Origin: an uncultured Verrucomicrobiota bacterium | Lineage (GTDB): Bacteria > Verrucomicrobiota > Verrucomicrobiae > Verrucomicrobiales > DEV007 | Direction of reading: 5' to 3' | NCBI GenBank assembly: GCA_902591645.1 | Contig: CACJBM010000003.1 | Location: forward strand, 1 to 64,000 | Length of the DNA: 64,000 bases | In this document: one piece after another, positions 43,023-51,145 of the stretch | How the letters are laid out: each line of letters begins with the position of its first letter | Position numbering within the stretch: position 1 is the first letter of the stretch | Program-made: the position numbers and the translations under genes | The notes under the pieces: model-generated | Databases searched by the model: none | The model's input: the letters and a program-made list of their open reading frames with translations, nothing else | Told to the model about the DNA's origin: nothing

Positions 43023-44342
43023 TTAGCCGAGCTTCCAGTTTCCTCTGTAATTGACTGTTTTTAATAGCTTTTCGGCTTCAGGATCTCCAATGACCTCTTC
43101 TTTTTTCGGATCCCATTTGATTGCGCGACCGAGCTTGTCGGAAACGTATCCGATATGGCCCGGAGTAGCTGAACGGTGCCCGGTCTCAGCAGGACAGATG
43201 CATTCTTTCCTAGTCTTAACACCCGTAATAAAGTTTTGGTGATGTCCACCCTCAGATTTGTAAGCCTTCTTAGGTCCACGATCATTACTTTCCCTTATGA
43301 ATTGCTTAAGATTATCTGAAGCATCAATTCTGCCACGGTCAACATAGATCCAACCATTTTCACCGTGCCACTCAGTGCCCATGTTTCGACCACCTGCCAT
43401 CTTGTGTTTGTTAGAAAGAGTCACTGTGTACCCTCCAGCATATTCAGATACGACGTTATAATCTAGGGGTTGGTCATACATGCCCTTGCCATGGTAACGG
43501 AACCCTTTAGCTTCGACTTTGATTGGACCACTCTTGTCCATCTCAAGTCCCCAGTGAGCAATGTCATTGTGATGTCCGATCCAGTCCATTAACTGTCCGC
43601 CACCGTAGTCCAGGCACCAGCGCCAGTTCCAGTGAAGGCGTTTCGAATTGTATGGGAGTAATCTGCTTGGTCCACACCAGAGGTCATAGTCAAGATGATC
43701 CGGAATTGGTTGAGCGACTTTGCCTTCTTCATCGGTTCCACCACCTGTGGGAAGACCAACTTTGACTTCCTTGATTTTTCCAAGGACTCCATTCATGACG
43801 GCTTCGGCAGCGACCCGCATACGAGAACTTGAACGTTGCTGTGAACCTACCTGAAATATTGCTTTTTGTTTTGCCGCTTCTTTATAGACGGCCTGACCCT
43901 CAGCAAAGAGGTGAGTAATTGGTTTTTCACAATAGACATCTTTCTTATTTCTAAGTAGTTCAAGGCAAGCCAGTGCATGCCAGTGGTCCGGAGTACCCAC
44001 AATGACCGCATCGAGTTCTTTCATTGCAGCAAGGTCGCGATAATCTGAAAATGTTTCACATCCTTTGTACTCGCCGCTCTCTGTCTGTTTTGCGTATTGC
44101 TTATTCACATGATCCTTGGCCCGGTTCATGTTATTCTTGTCGGGATCACAAACGGCGATGGCTTGAGTGCCAGCCTTATTCATTAGGTTCCGCAAGTTAC
44201 CCGTGCCTTGACCGCCACAACCAATGAGGCCGAGGGTAATACGATTACTTGGAGCGTTTGCTCCCAGGACCGAGGAAGGTACTATAGTTGGTGCAGCCAA
44301 TGCACTGGCCGCTGAGGTTTTAAGGAAATTTCTTCTCTTCAT
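43023..44342 (-). CDS. Exported Gfo/Idh/MocA family oxidoreductase
   Basis: 439 residues. Twin-arginine-like signal MKRRNFLKTSAASALAAPTI, Rossmann motif LGLIGCGGQGTGNLRNL, and the family EKP motif in DVYCEKPITH, followed by the C-terminal beta-sheet domain (LDYGGGQLMDWIGHH). NAD(P)-dependent sugar or inositol-type dehydrogenase folded in the cytoplasm and exported by Tat. Such exported members are common in PVC bacteria and may work with DUF1080 hydrolases via 3-keto sugars; here it sits convergent to one. Confidence 0.9.
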   Translation of the reverse strand: MKRRNFLKTSAASALAAPTIVPSSVLGANAPSNRITLGLIGCGGQGTGNLRNLMNKAGTQAIAVCDPDKNNMNRAKDHVNKQYAKQTESGEYKGCETFSDYRDLAAMKELDAVIVGTPDHWHALACLELLRNKKDVYCEKPITHLFAEGQAVYKEAAKQKAIFQVGSQQRSSSRMRVAAEAVMNGVLGKIKEVKVGLPTGGGTDEEGKVAQPIPDHLDYDLWCGPSRLLPYNSKRLHWNWRWCLDYGGGQLMDWIGHHNDIAHWGLEMDKSGPIKVEAKGFRYHGKGMYDQPLDYNVVSEYAGGYTVTLSNKHKMAGGRNMGTEWHGENGWIYVDRGRIDASDNLKQFIRESNDRGPKKAYKSEGGHHQNFITGVKTRKECICPAETGHRSATPGHIGYVSDKLGRAIKWDPKKEEVIGDPEAEKLLKTVNYRGNWKLG

Positions 44343-44448
44343 AAAATCCAGTCTCTCGAAAAGACTTTTCTATTCAAGAAAAAACGATGAATTTCCAATT
44401 AATTTGCGTGAAAATAGTGTTTTGGTAGGAAAAAGAACTCCCTAAAAA

Positions 44449-45693
44449 TCACTTTTTTCTTATAGCTAAAGAATCCCAGATCGGCTGAGTCCATGCCTGT
44501 TCTTTTTGTCCATTAAAGGATGGACGAGGATGGTCTTTACTGGAGGTGACAGTGGCTCGAAAATACCACTCATTATCCTTGAGATTATATTGGACCTTAT
44601 TTCCTTTAATGGTTGCTAGGGTTTCTCCGACAAGATCCGGTTTATTTTCATTTCCTTTGCGGGTTCCAATGATAGTTGTCACATATTCTGCATCTGTATC
44701 CGCTTCGATTTCAAATTCGAGAATTCCTTTTTTCTGGTCCCTCAAAAGATGTTTGAAATGTATACCGCTCGAGCCGTAAAAGTTTCCAGAGTCCATTGAT
44801 CTTACGATAGAATCCTCTTCAAGAGATGAGGACTGAACCATGACCCAGCCCCTCCCAGGTTTGATATCTCCTCCATGATAGTAGTGCGAATCGTCAGAGG
44901 AAATTCCATAGAGCGGATCGGACTTCAGCGTTGCAAGGCGTATGGTATTTGCAATGTCCCATATCTTTTCATCCCCGGGCCTCTTTGCGTCTCCAAGATG
45001 ATTGATTCCGGGATGACCATTGTATACTTCGAAGAATTTTTCTTCCAAGACATGAGCAAGATCCTCAGCAGTAATTGACCATCCAAAGTTTGGATGATTT
45101 AAGTGAGAAAGCATCGGTTTGTTGAGGCGATTTGATTGCTCCCTTACAGCAATGATATTGTTCCGCATTGTGTCACGGAGCGAAGTTCCTTTCTTTGGAA
45201 CAATGAGTTCTTTCAGATTCATCCCGTTCGTATGGACTGGAGATCTACCAAAACTATTGGTGATTTCCTCCCCTTCGATAAAAATAAAATTTCCTTCCTG
45301 TTCAAATTTGGGACGGATTTCCTCTAGAGTCCTTAGTCGAACTTCTTGTTTTTTATCTTCTCCGCGCAATTCGACCCAGTCCTTACCAAAGGTACTTATA
45401 TATTTTTTTAATGTTGGGACCCCGAGCGCCTTTCTTCTCTTTTCAATTGCACCCACATTCATCCATTTTTCACCTCTGCTAAGTACGTTATGATCTGATA
45501 GGACTAAGAAATGGTAATTATTATCTTTGTAAAATTTAGCAACCATTTCCGGAAAATCATTTCCATCACTCCATAATGAATGCGTGTGAGTATTGCCCTT
45601 GAACCAATGCATTTTTTCTTCAGCAGGACTGAAGTCAGCAGCTAAAAAGAGAAAAGAAATCAAGGCTAAGTACGGCAAAGCGGGAAAAGTCAT
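44449..45693 (-). CDS. Secreted PHP-domain protein
   Basis: 414 residues from the ATG at 45693, which begins a signal peptide (TFPALPYLALISFLFLAADF); an in-frame ATG at 45729 adds 12 residues. PHP motifs: GNTHTHSLWSDGNDFPE, HFLVLSDHNVLSRGEKW, PMLSHLNHPNFGW and GISSDDSHYYHGG provide the His/Asp metal site. Metal-dependent phosphoesterase or hydrolase fold, exported; the substrate is unknown. It is divergent from the DUF1080 gene at 45819. Confidence 0.85.
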   Translation of the reverse strand: MTFPALPYLALISFLFLAADFSPAEEKMHWFKGNTHTHSLWSDGNDFPEMVAKFYKDNNYHFLVLSDHNVLSRGEKWMNVGAIEKRRKALGVPTLKKYISTFGKDWVELRGEDKKQEVRLRTLEEIRPKFEQEGNFIFIEGEEITNSFGRSPVHTNGMNLKELIVPKKGTSLRDTMRNNIIAVREQSNRLNKPMLSHLNHPNFGWSITAEDLAHVLEEKFFEVYNGHPGINHLGDAKRPGDEKIWDIANTIRLATLKSDPLYGISSDDSHYYHGGDIKPGRGWVMVQSSSLEEDSIVRSMDSGNFYGSSGIHFKHLLRDQKKGILEFEIEADTDAEYVTTIIGTRKGNENKPDLVGETLATIKGNKVQYNLKDNEWYFRATVTSSKDHPRPSFNGQKEQAWTQPIWDSLAIRKK

Positions 45694-45818
45694 CACCAAA
45701 ACGCTAACAAATACATTCAAACAACACAACAGTGCTTTAAAGAAAGAGCATTAAATACTCTTGTCTGATGGGCCCGAACCGTGCATTTTCGTTCATAGAA
45801 CAATTATTAAGATTATCC

Positions 45819-47090
45819 ATGCATTATATATTTTTATCTGCTGCCATTTGTCTAATTTCGTTATCTCAACTTGCTAATGCTCAGAACGTCCCTCCGGAAG
45901 GGTTTAAGGCATTATTTAACGGTAAAGATCTTGAGGGTTGGTTTGGTCATGGAACCAAGGACCCTAGGACATTATGGAAAATGTCTCCCGAGGAACTCAA
46001 AGCGCATCAAGAAAATACCCTCAAGGATATTAATGCGCACTGGAGCGTCGAGGATGGGGAGCTGGTCAATGATGGGAAGGGTCTTTATTTGACTACCCTT
46101 AAGGATTATGGCGATTTTGAGCTGTTGCTTGAATATAAGACCGTTGCAAAAGCCGATAGCGGAATCTATTTACGTGGCGTGCCTCAGGTGCAGATTTGGG
46201 ATCCTACAGAAAAAGCCAAATGGAAAATAGGGGCTGATAAGGGCTCAGGAGGACTATGGAACAACAGTAAAGGGGCCCCAGGGAAAGACCCTTCTAAGAA
46301 AATGGATAAGCCTTTCGGGCAGTGGAATAAGTTCCGGATTATCATGATAGGTGAGCGCGTTACCGTTTACCTGAACGGAGAAAAGGTGGTTAACAATGTC
46401 GTGATGGAAAACTATTTTGATCGTAAGATCCCTATTTTCGAGAAGGGGCCAATTCAGCTACAGACGCACGGTGGTGAGATTCGCTGGCGCAATGTATTTA
46501 TCAAGGAAATTAAATCAGGAGGTGAAGAGGGATTCCAGACTCTCTTCAATGGTAAGGATCTTACGGGTTGGCATGGTGCAGTTAATAATTATGAGGTCGT
46601 TGACGGAGCCATCATGTGCAAGAAAGGCAAGGGAGGAACTCTTTATGCCAAAGAAGAATATAGTGACTTTGCATTTCGTTTTGAATTTCAACTGCCACCT
46701 GGCGGAAATAACGGGATCGCTGTTCGTTCACCTGGTAAGGGTGATCCTGCCTGGGAAGCTTACGAAATTCAAGTCCTCGATAATACTGCTAAGAAGTACG
46801 CCAACTTAAAGCCTTACCAATTTCATGGTTCTGTTTACGGTTTGGCTCCGGCAAAGCGCGGGGCTCTTCTTCCGATCGGAGAATGGAATAAACAGGAAAT
46901 CATTTTCAAAGGAAGCCACATCAAAGTCATTCTTAATGGAAAGACCATATTGGATCAGGACATCAGCAAGATCGATCTGAGTAAGGTGAAGCGGGTCCCA
47001 AAGGGAGTAAAACGCAGTTCCGGGTTCATCGGTTTTGCTGGCCATAGCGATCCTGTTAAGTTTCGTAATGTTCGCATAAAAAGCCTATAA
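45819..47090 (+). CDS. Secreted protein with two DUF1080 domains
   Basis: 423 residues from the ATG at 45819 with signal peptide HYIFLSAAICLISLSQLANA. Two tandem DUF1080 (3-keto-disaccharide hydrolase) jelly-rolls: domain 1 starts FKALFNGKDLEGWFG and domain 2 FQTLFNGKDLTGWHG, each ending in a WRNVFIK- or RFRNVRIK-type strand. The repeated LFNGKDL start shows an internal duplication. Probably acts on or binds sugars in the periplasm. It is followed after 50 bp by a DUF1501 gene on the same strand. Confidence 0.87.
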   Translation: MHYIFLSAAICLISLSQLANAQNVPPEGFKALFNGKDLEGWFGHGTKDPRTLWKMSPEELKAHQENTLKDINAHWSVEDGELVNDGKGLYLTTLKDYGDFELLLEYKTVAKADSGIYLRGVPQVQIWDPTEKAKWKIGADKGSGGLWNNSKGAPGKDPSKKMDKPFGQWNKFRIIMIGERVTVYLNGEKVVNNVVMENYFDRKIPIFEKGPIQLQTHGGEIRWRNVFIKEIKSGGEEGFQTLFNGKDLTGWHGAVNNYEVVDGAIMCKKGKGGTLYAKEEYSDFAFRFEFQLPPGGNNGIAVRSPGKGDPAWEAYEIQVLDNTAKKYANLKPYQFHGSVYGLAPAKRGALLPIGEWNKQEIIFKGSHIKVILNGKTILDQDISKIDLSKVKRVPKGVKRSSGFIGFAGHSDPVKFRNVRIKSL

Positions 47091-47140
47091 ATTGACAAAT
47101 AAAAAGCTTATCGGATCTTATATTTGAACTAAGTTCCGTT

Positions 47141-48550
47141 ATGTCACTTTTCGCTTCACCTTGTCCGGGCCCTACTCGCCGGTCATTCCTTGAGCTTGGC
47201 GCTTATTCTTTGTGTGGTTTGGGTCTAGGTGATTTGGCAAAGGCTGCCAAAAGTAATGAGAAAGAGGACCCGGCTGTTATTTTTGTATGGTTGCCTGGAG
47301 GGCCTCCGCACATGGAAATGTATGACATGAAGCCCGATGCACCGGCCGAGTACCGTGGCATCTTTTCCCCGATTCGAACCAATAATCCGGACCTTCAGGT
47401 CAGTGAATTAATGCCGCTGCACGCAAAGTGTGCGGACCGTTATAATATTATTCGATCAGTTCATCACACCTTTTCAGATCATGGCGGAGGCCATAAGCGG
47501 TTCATGACTGCTAGGCGACCCAAGGAGCCAACCGGAACACTTAATGATTCCCCTGCAATGACTTCATTCATTGAAGCGGCACTGCGCGAAAAAGGAGCAG
47601 CCAATGGCGGGCTCCCAACGAACATTGGCTTAATTAAAAAGGGAAGGCATAAGATAGATACATTTGCGCTTGGAGCGGCTTGGATGGGAAATCACAACAC
47701 GCCATTCATTGTTAACGGTGACCCGAACGAGAAGGACTTTAAGATTGAAAACCTTTCAATGAATGAAGCAATGGCGGATCGGTTACAGGACAGGGTCAGC
47801 TTACTCAAGGGAGTCGATAATTTGAGACGGGACATCGATGCGAACAAGGCTCTTGGATCAATGGATAATTTTAACAAGCAGGCAATGGATATGCTTTTTT
47901 CCAAAGCTTTTCGTAATGCCTTTGATCTTTCTCTTGAAAGTGATTCGATCCGAGACCGTTTCGGCCGCCATGCATGGGGGCAGAGAGCAATCTTAGCAAG
48001 GAGGCTCGTTGAGGCTGGGGCCCGTTTCGTCACTATAGTGATGGAGAACCCTTACGTTTCGGGTATAAAGATGCCCAAATATGGGACTTATAACTGGGAT
48101 TCACATGCTGTTAACTGCCATCTATTTGATGAAGCCAAGATCAGGTTGCCTATATATGATAAGGTAATCACAGCAATGATTGAGGATCTTTATGATCGAG
48201 GCCTTGACCGCCGGGTCATGCTTGTAGTGACCGGTGAATTTGGAAGAACTCCCAAAATTGAAACCAATCCAGGGACGCACACTAAAGTGAAACAGCCTGG
48301 CCGAGGACACTGGCCAGGAGCAATGTCCATGCTGGTAAGTGGAGGAGGAATGCGAACCGGCCAAGTCATTGGTGCGACTAACGATAAGGGGGAGCATCCT
48401 ATATCTAGGGCCATGACACCGAACGATGTTTGGGCGAGTATCCTTCTTCATATGGGCATTGATCAGGATCAGACCTTCTTGGATCATGGCGGCAGGCCTC
48501 AGCCCATATTACCATTCGGCTCTCCAATCAGGGAGCTTTTACCTTCATAG
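47141..48550 (+). CDS. DUF1501 family protein (Tat-exported, sulfatase-like fold)
   Basis: 469 residues. An N-terminal Tat-type signal with TRRSFLELGAYSLCGLGLG is followed by the DUF1501 alkaline-phosphatase-superfamily fold: VIFVWLPGGPPHMEMYDMKPDAPAEYRG, FSDHGGGHKRFMTARRP, NWDSHAVN, VTGEFGRTPKIE and PGRGHWPGAMSMLV. There is no C-x-P-x-R formylglycine motif, so it is not a canonical sulfatase. DUF1501 proteins are exported and abundant in Planctomycetes and Verrucomicrobiota, usually with PSD1 proteins; this copy and the one at 53833 stand without an adjacent co-directional PSD1. Confidence 0.9.
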   Translation: MSLFASPCPGPTRRSFLELGAYSLCGLGLGDLAKAAKSNEKEDPAVIFVWLPGGPPHMEMYDMKPDAPAEYRGIFSPIRTNNPDLQVSELMPLHAKCADRYNIIRSVHHTFSDHGGGHKRFMTARRPKEPTGTLNDSPAMTSFIEAALREKGAANGGLPTNIGLIKKGRHKIDTFALGAAWMGNHNTPFIVNGDPNEKDFKIENLSMNEAMADRLQDRVSLLKGVDNLRRDIDANKALGSMDNFNKQAMDMLFSKAFRNAFDLSLESDSIRDRFGRHAWGQRAILARRLVEAGARFVTIVMENPYVSGIKMPKYGTYNWDSHAVNCHLFDEAKIRLPIYDKVITAMIEDLYDRGLDRRVMLVVTGEFGRTPKIETNPGTHTKVKQPGRGHWPGAMSMLVSGGGMRTGQVIGATNDKGEHPISRAMTPNDVWASILLHMGIDQDQTFLDHGGRPQPILPFGSPIRELLPS

Positions 48551-48653
48551 AGCACTAATTCTTTTAAGACCATTTACACAATGGCGCTTAAGAAGAACAG
48601 GTCCTAATCTTTGGGGTTTACATTTTTGGTCAGCAAGGCATGATCCCAACAAG

Positions 48654-49712
48654 ATGAAAATTACCCCTCTTGCTTTTAGTTCAATACTACTTACGGCTTC
48701 ATTATTATCAGCGGCACCAGTTGGCAAGTATCCTTCTCTGCCCAGTAAAGTTCTATCCAATTATAATCCGAAGAGTGCTTCAGAGAGGACATCTGAATCT
48801 TTTGCTAAGAGTGCCAATACCTTTTTATCATCATTGGATAAAAAATTAAGAGCGCAAGCAGCCTTACCTTTTGACAGCTCAGAAAAAGCAAAGTGGACTA
48901 ATGTTCCACCGCGTGGCCCTCAAGGCGGCGTAAGGTTAGGTGACTTGAATGAATCACAAATAAAAGCGGCCCTTAATTTATTGAGTACAGTTTTAAGTGA
49001 ACAAGGTTATAGCAAGGCCCGTAATATTCCCTTAGCTGATGATCGACTCCTTCGTAACGGTAAGCGCCGTCCAGGATTTGGCGCGGAAGACTACTGGTTA
49101 GCAATTTTTGGGAAGCCTTCTCCAAATAAGCCTTGGGGCTTACAATTTGATGGGCATCATATTGCAATTAATCTCGCATTCCATGGTAACCGTATGTCCA
49201 TGTCGCCTACATTTATTGGCACTCAACCTCGTGAGTTTCAGCTTGGTAAGGATATGGTTGTTCCTATGTTAGATGAGGCCCCATTAGGTCTAAAGCTTTA
49301 CAAGAGCCTTAACGATGCCCAAAAAAAGAGTGCCATTATTGGCAAGAAACGAGCAAATCTAATAGCTGCTGCGGGCAAAGATGGATTTGTTCCAGAATCT
49401 ACCGGCGTTTCATGTAAGGATTTTAATAAGGCTCAGCGTGAGGCCCTGATGGAGGTTATCCGGGTCTATGTTGGTGATTTGCCCGAGCCTTATCACAAAC
49501 AGCGTATAGAGGAACTAAGTTCTGAGATCGATAAAATGTCATTTTCTTGGTGGGGACCTTCTGTTGAAAAGGGAGATTTTTCCTATCGGATCCAGGGCCC
49601 TAGTATCATTATCGAATATGCGGGCCAAGACCTTGGAGGCGACCCTCATAATCATCTTCACTCGATGTATCGCGATCCCACAAACGAATATGGGGCCCGA
49701 CTGGGCAAGTGA
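48654..49712 (+). CDS. Secreted DUF3500 family protein
   Basis: 352 residues from the ATG at 48654, which starts a signal peptide (KITPLAFSSILLTASLLSAA); the frame stays open upstream into the preceding gene without coding sense. GLQFDGHHIAINLAFHGN, MSPTFIGTQPREFQLGKDMV and DPHNHLHSMYRDPTNEYG match the DUF3500 family, whose function is unknown. Exported. It ends in TGA, evidence that UGA is a stop here. Confidence 0.8.
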   Translation: MKITPLAFSSILLTASLLSAAPVGKYPSLPSKVLSNYNPKSASERTSESFAKSANTFLSSLDKKLRAQAALPFDSSEKAKWTNVPPRGPQGGVRLGDLNESQIKAALNLLSTVLSEQGYSKARNIPLADDRLLRNGKRRPGFGAEDYWLAIFGKPSPNKPWGLQFDGHHIAINLAFHGNRMSMSPTFIGTQPREFQLGKDMVVPMLDEAPLGLKLYKSLNDAQKKSAIIGKKRANLIAAAGKDGFVPESTGVSCKDFNKAQREALMEVIRVYVGDLPEPYHKQRIEELSSEIDKMSFSWWGPSVEKGDFSYRIQGPSIIIEYAGQDLGGDPHNHLHSMYRDPTNEYGARLGK

Positions 49713-49744
49713 CGGCTCAATAAAAAGATTTTAGGAGGTTCTCC

Positions 49745-51142
49745 TTAAGCCATGATATCTGTGACGATATTTCCGTAAACGTCGGTAAGTCGGTAATCCC
49801 TTCCATCATGTCTATACGTGAGCTTTTCATGATCTAGTCCGAGAAGATGAAGGATCGTGGCATGAAAATCATGTACATGTACCGGGTCCTTGTCCGGGCG
49901 GATACCATACTCATCGGTCGATCCGTGGACCGTTCCGGGCTTAATTCCGGCACCGGCCATCCATGAACTGAATGCCCAGTTATGATGTTCCCTGCCAAGA
50001 GCATCGGCTTTGTTGTTAAAAGGAGTCCTTCCAAATTCGGTAGTCCAAACAACTAATGTGTCTTGAAGCATTCCACGCGATTTAAGGTCTTTAAGCAGCC
50101 CCGCGATTGGTTGATCAACATTCTTAGCGAGTCTTTCATGGTCCATCATGTTACCGTGAGAGTCCCAATTTCCTGAAGAGCCAGTATCAATGAGCTCTAC
50201 AAAACGAACGCCTCGCTCGACGAGTCGGCGAGCCGCAAGACACTGCCATCCAAAGCCTTCAGTCGATCCTCTATTGAGTCCATAAAGATTGTGAGTAGCG
50301 TTCGATTCCTTTGAAAAATCGAAAAGTTCAGGCACTTCCATTTGCATGCCAAATGCTGTTTCAAAACTTTTTATTCTGGCTTCTGCCTCAGCATCACCGG
50401 AACGGGCAATTAGATGACGTTCGTTTAATCTTTGAAGCGCGGCCAACTCAAGCTCTTGGCGTGATGGGGGAATTATGGAACGAATATTTTTGAAAGGGTC
50501 TTTACTGGGTCTAAGGAAAGTGCCTTGATGGGCACCAGGCAAAAAGTCGCTCGCATACACTTGTGTTCCGGCATAGGTCTGCTTCGGAGCAATGGTAATG
50601 AACGAGGGTAGATTTTGGTTTTCAGTGCCGAGTCCATAACTTACCCATGAACCGAGACTGGGCCTCGCGAAAGCAAAGGATCCGGTGTGCATTCCCAAAG
50701 TAGCGTTGTAGTGATTGGAATGGTCCGTGTGCATAGAACGAATGAGCGCTATATCATCAACGCATTGTGCCACGTGCGGGAACAATGTACTGACTTCTGT
50801 TCCGCATTGTCCGTGAGGAGAGAATTCCCATTGTGGTGCTTTCAGATATATTTTTTCATAACCCACACGGTTTTCTATTTCAGGATGATCGAGCTTGATT
50901 TCTTTGCCCACATCAGATTTTAGTTTTGGCTTAGGATCAAAGGTATCGATGTGGGAAACCCCACCAGTCATGAACAAAAAAATCACATTCTTTGCCTTCG
51001 CGGGGAAGTGAGGATTCTTTACGGACAAAGGATCAATACTGTTTGACACCGCATCCATATTACGTAATAGGGCAGGCATCATGCTGGACCCCGCGACGAA
51101 GGAACGGAGAAAAGATCGGCGATCTGATGGTTGGGAGATCAT
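49745..51142 (-). CDS. DUF1501 family protein, partner of PSD1 gene 1
   Basis: 465 residues. Tat-like start SDRRSFLRSFVAGSSMMPALL, then VIFLFMTGGVSHIDTFDPKP, HTDHSNHYNATLGMHTGSF, NWDSHGNMMDHERL, WTTEFGRTPFNNKADALGRE and KLTYRHDGRDYRLTDVYGN at the C terminus. This C-terminal form, shared with the copy at 55293, differs from the plus-strand copies and fits the subfamily that accompanies PSD1. It starts 3 bp after the PSD1 gene stop: a tight two-gene operon. Confidence 0.92.
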   Translation of the reverse strand: MISQPSDRRSFLRSFVAGSSMMPALLRNMDAVSNSIDPLSVKNPHFPAKAKNVIFLFMTGGVSHIDTFDPKPKLKSDVGKEIKLDHPEIENRVGYEKIYLKAPQWEFSPHGQCGTEVSTLFPHVAQCVDDIALIRSMHTDHSNHYNATLGMHTGSFAFARPSLGSWVSYGLGTENQNLPSFITIAPKQTYAGTQVYASDFLPGAHQGTFLRPSKDPFKNIRSIIPPSRQELELAALQRLNERHLIARSGDAEAEARIKSFETAFGMQMEVPELFDFSKESNATHNLYGLNRGSTEGFGWQCLAARRLVERGVRFVELIDTGSSGNWDSHGNMMDHERLAKNVDQPIAGLLKDLKSRGMLQDTLVVWTTEFGRTPFNNKADALGREHHNWAFSSWMAGAGIKPGTVHGSTDEYGIRPDKDPVHVHDFHATILHLLGLDHEKLTYRHDGRDYRLTDVYGNIVTDIMA

Positions 51143-51145
51143 TTC

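Noticed and set aside
48426..48653. N-terminal extension of the DUF3500 protein overlapping the DUF1501 gene
   Set aside because: It overlaps a conserved gene in another frame and precedes a clear signal peptide beginning at 48654.
50765..50785. GTGCCACGTGCGG in a DUF1501 gene as parS
   Set aside because: Only the central hexamer is symmetrical; the outer arms do not match.
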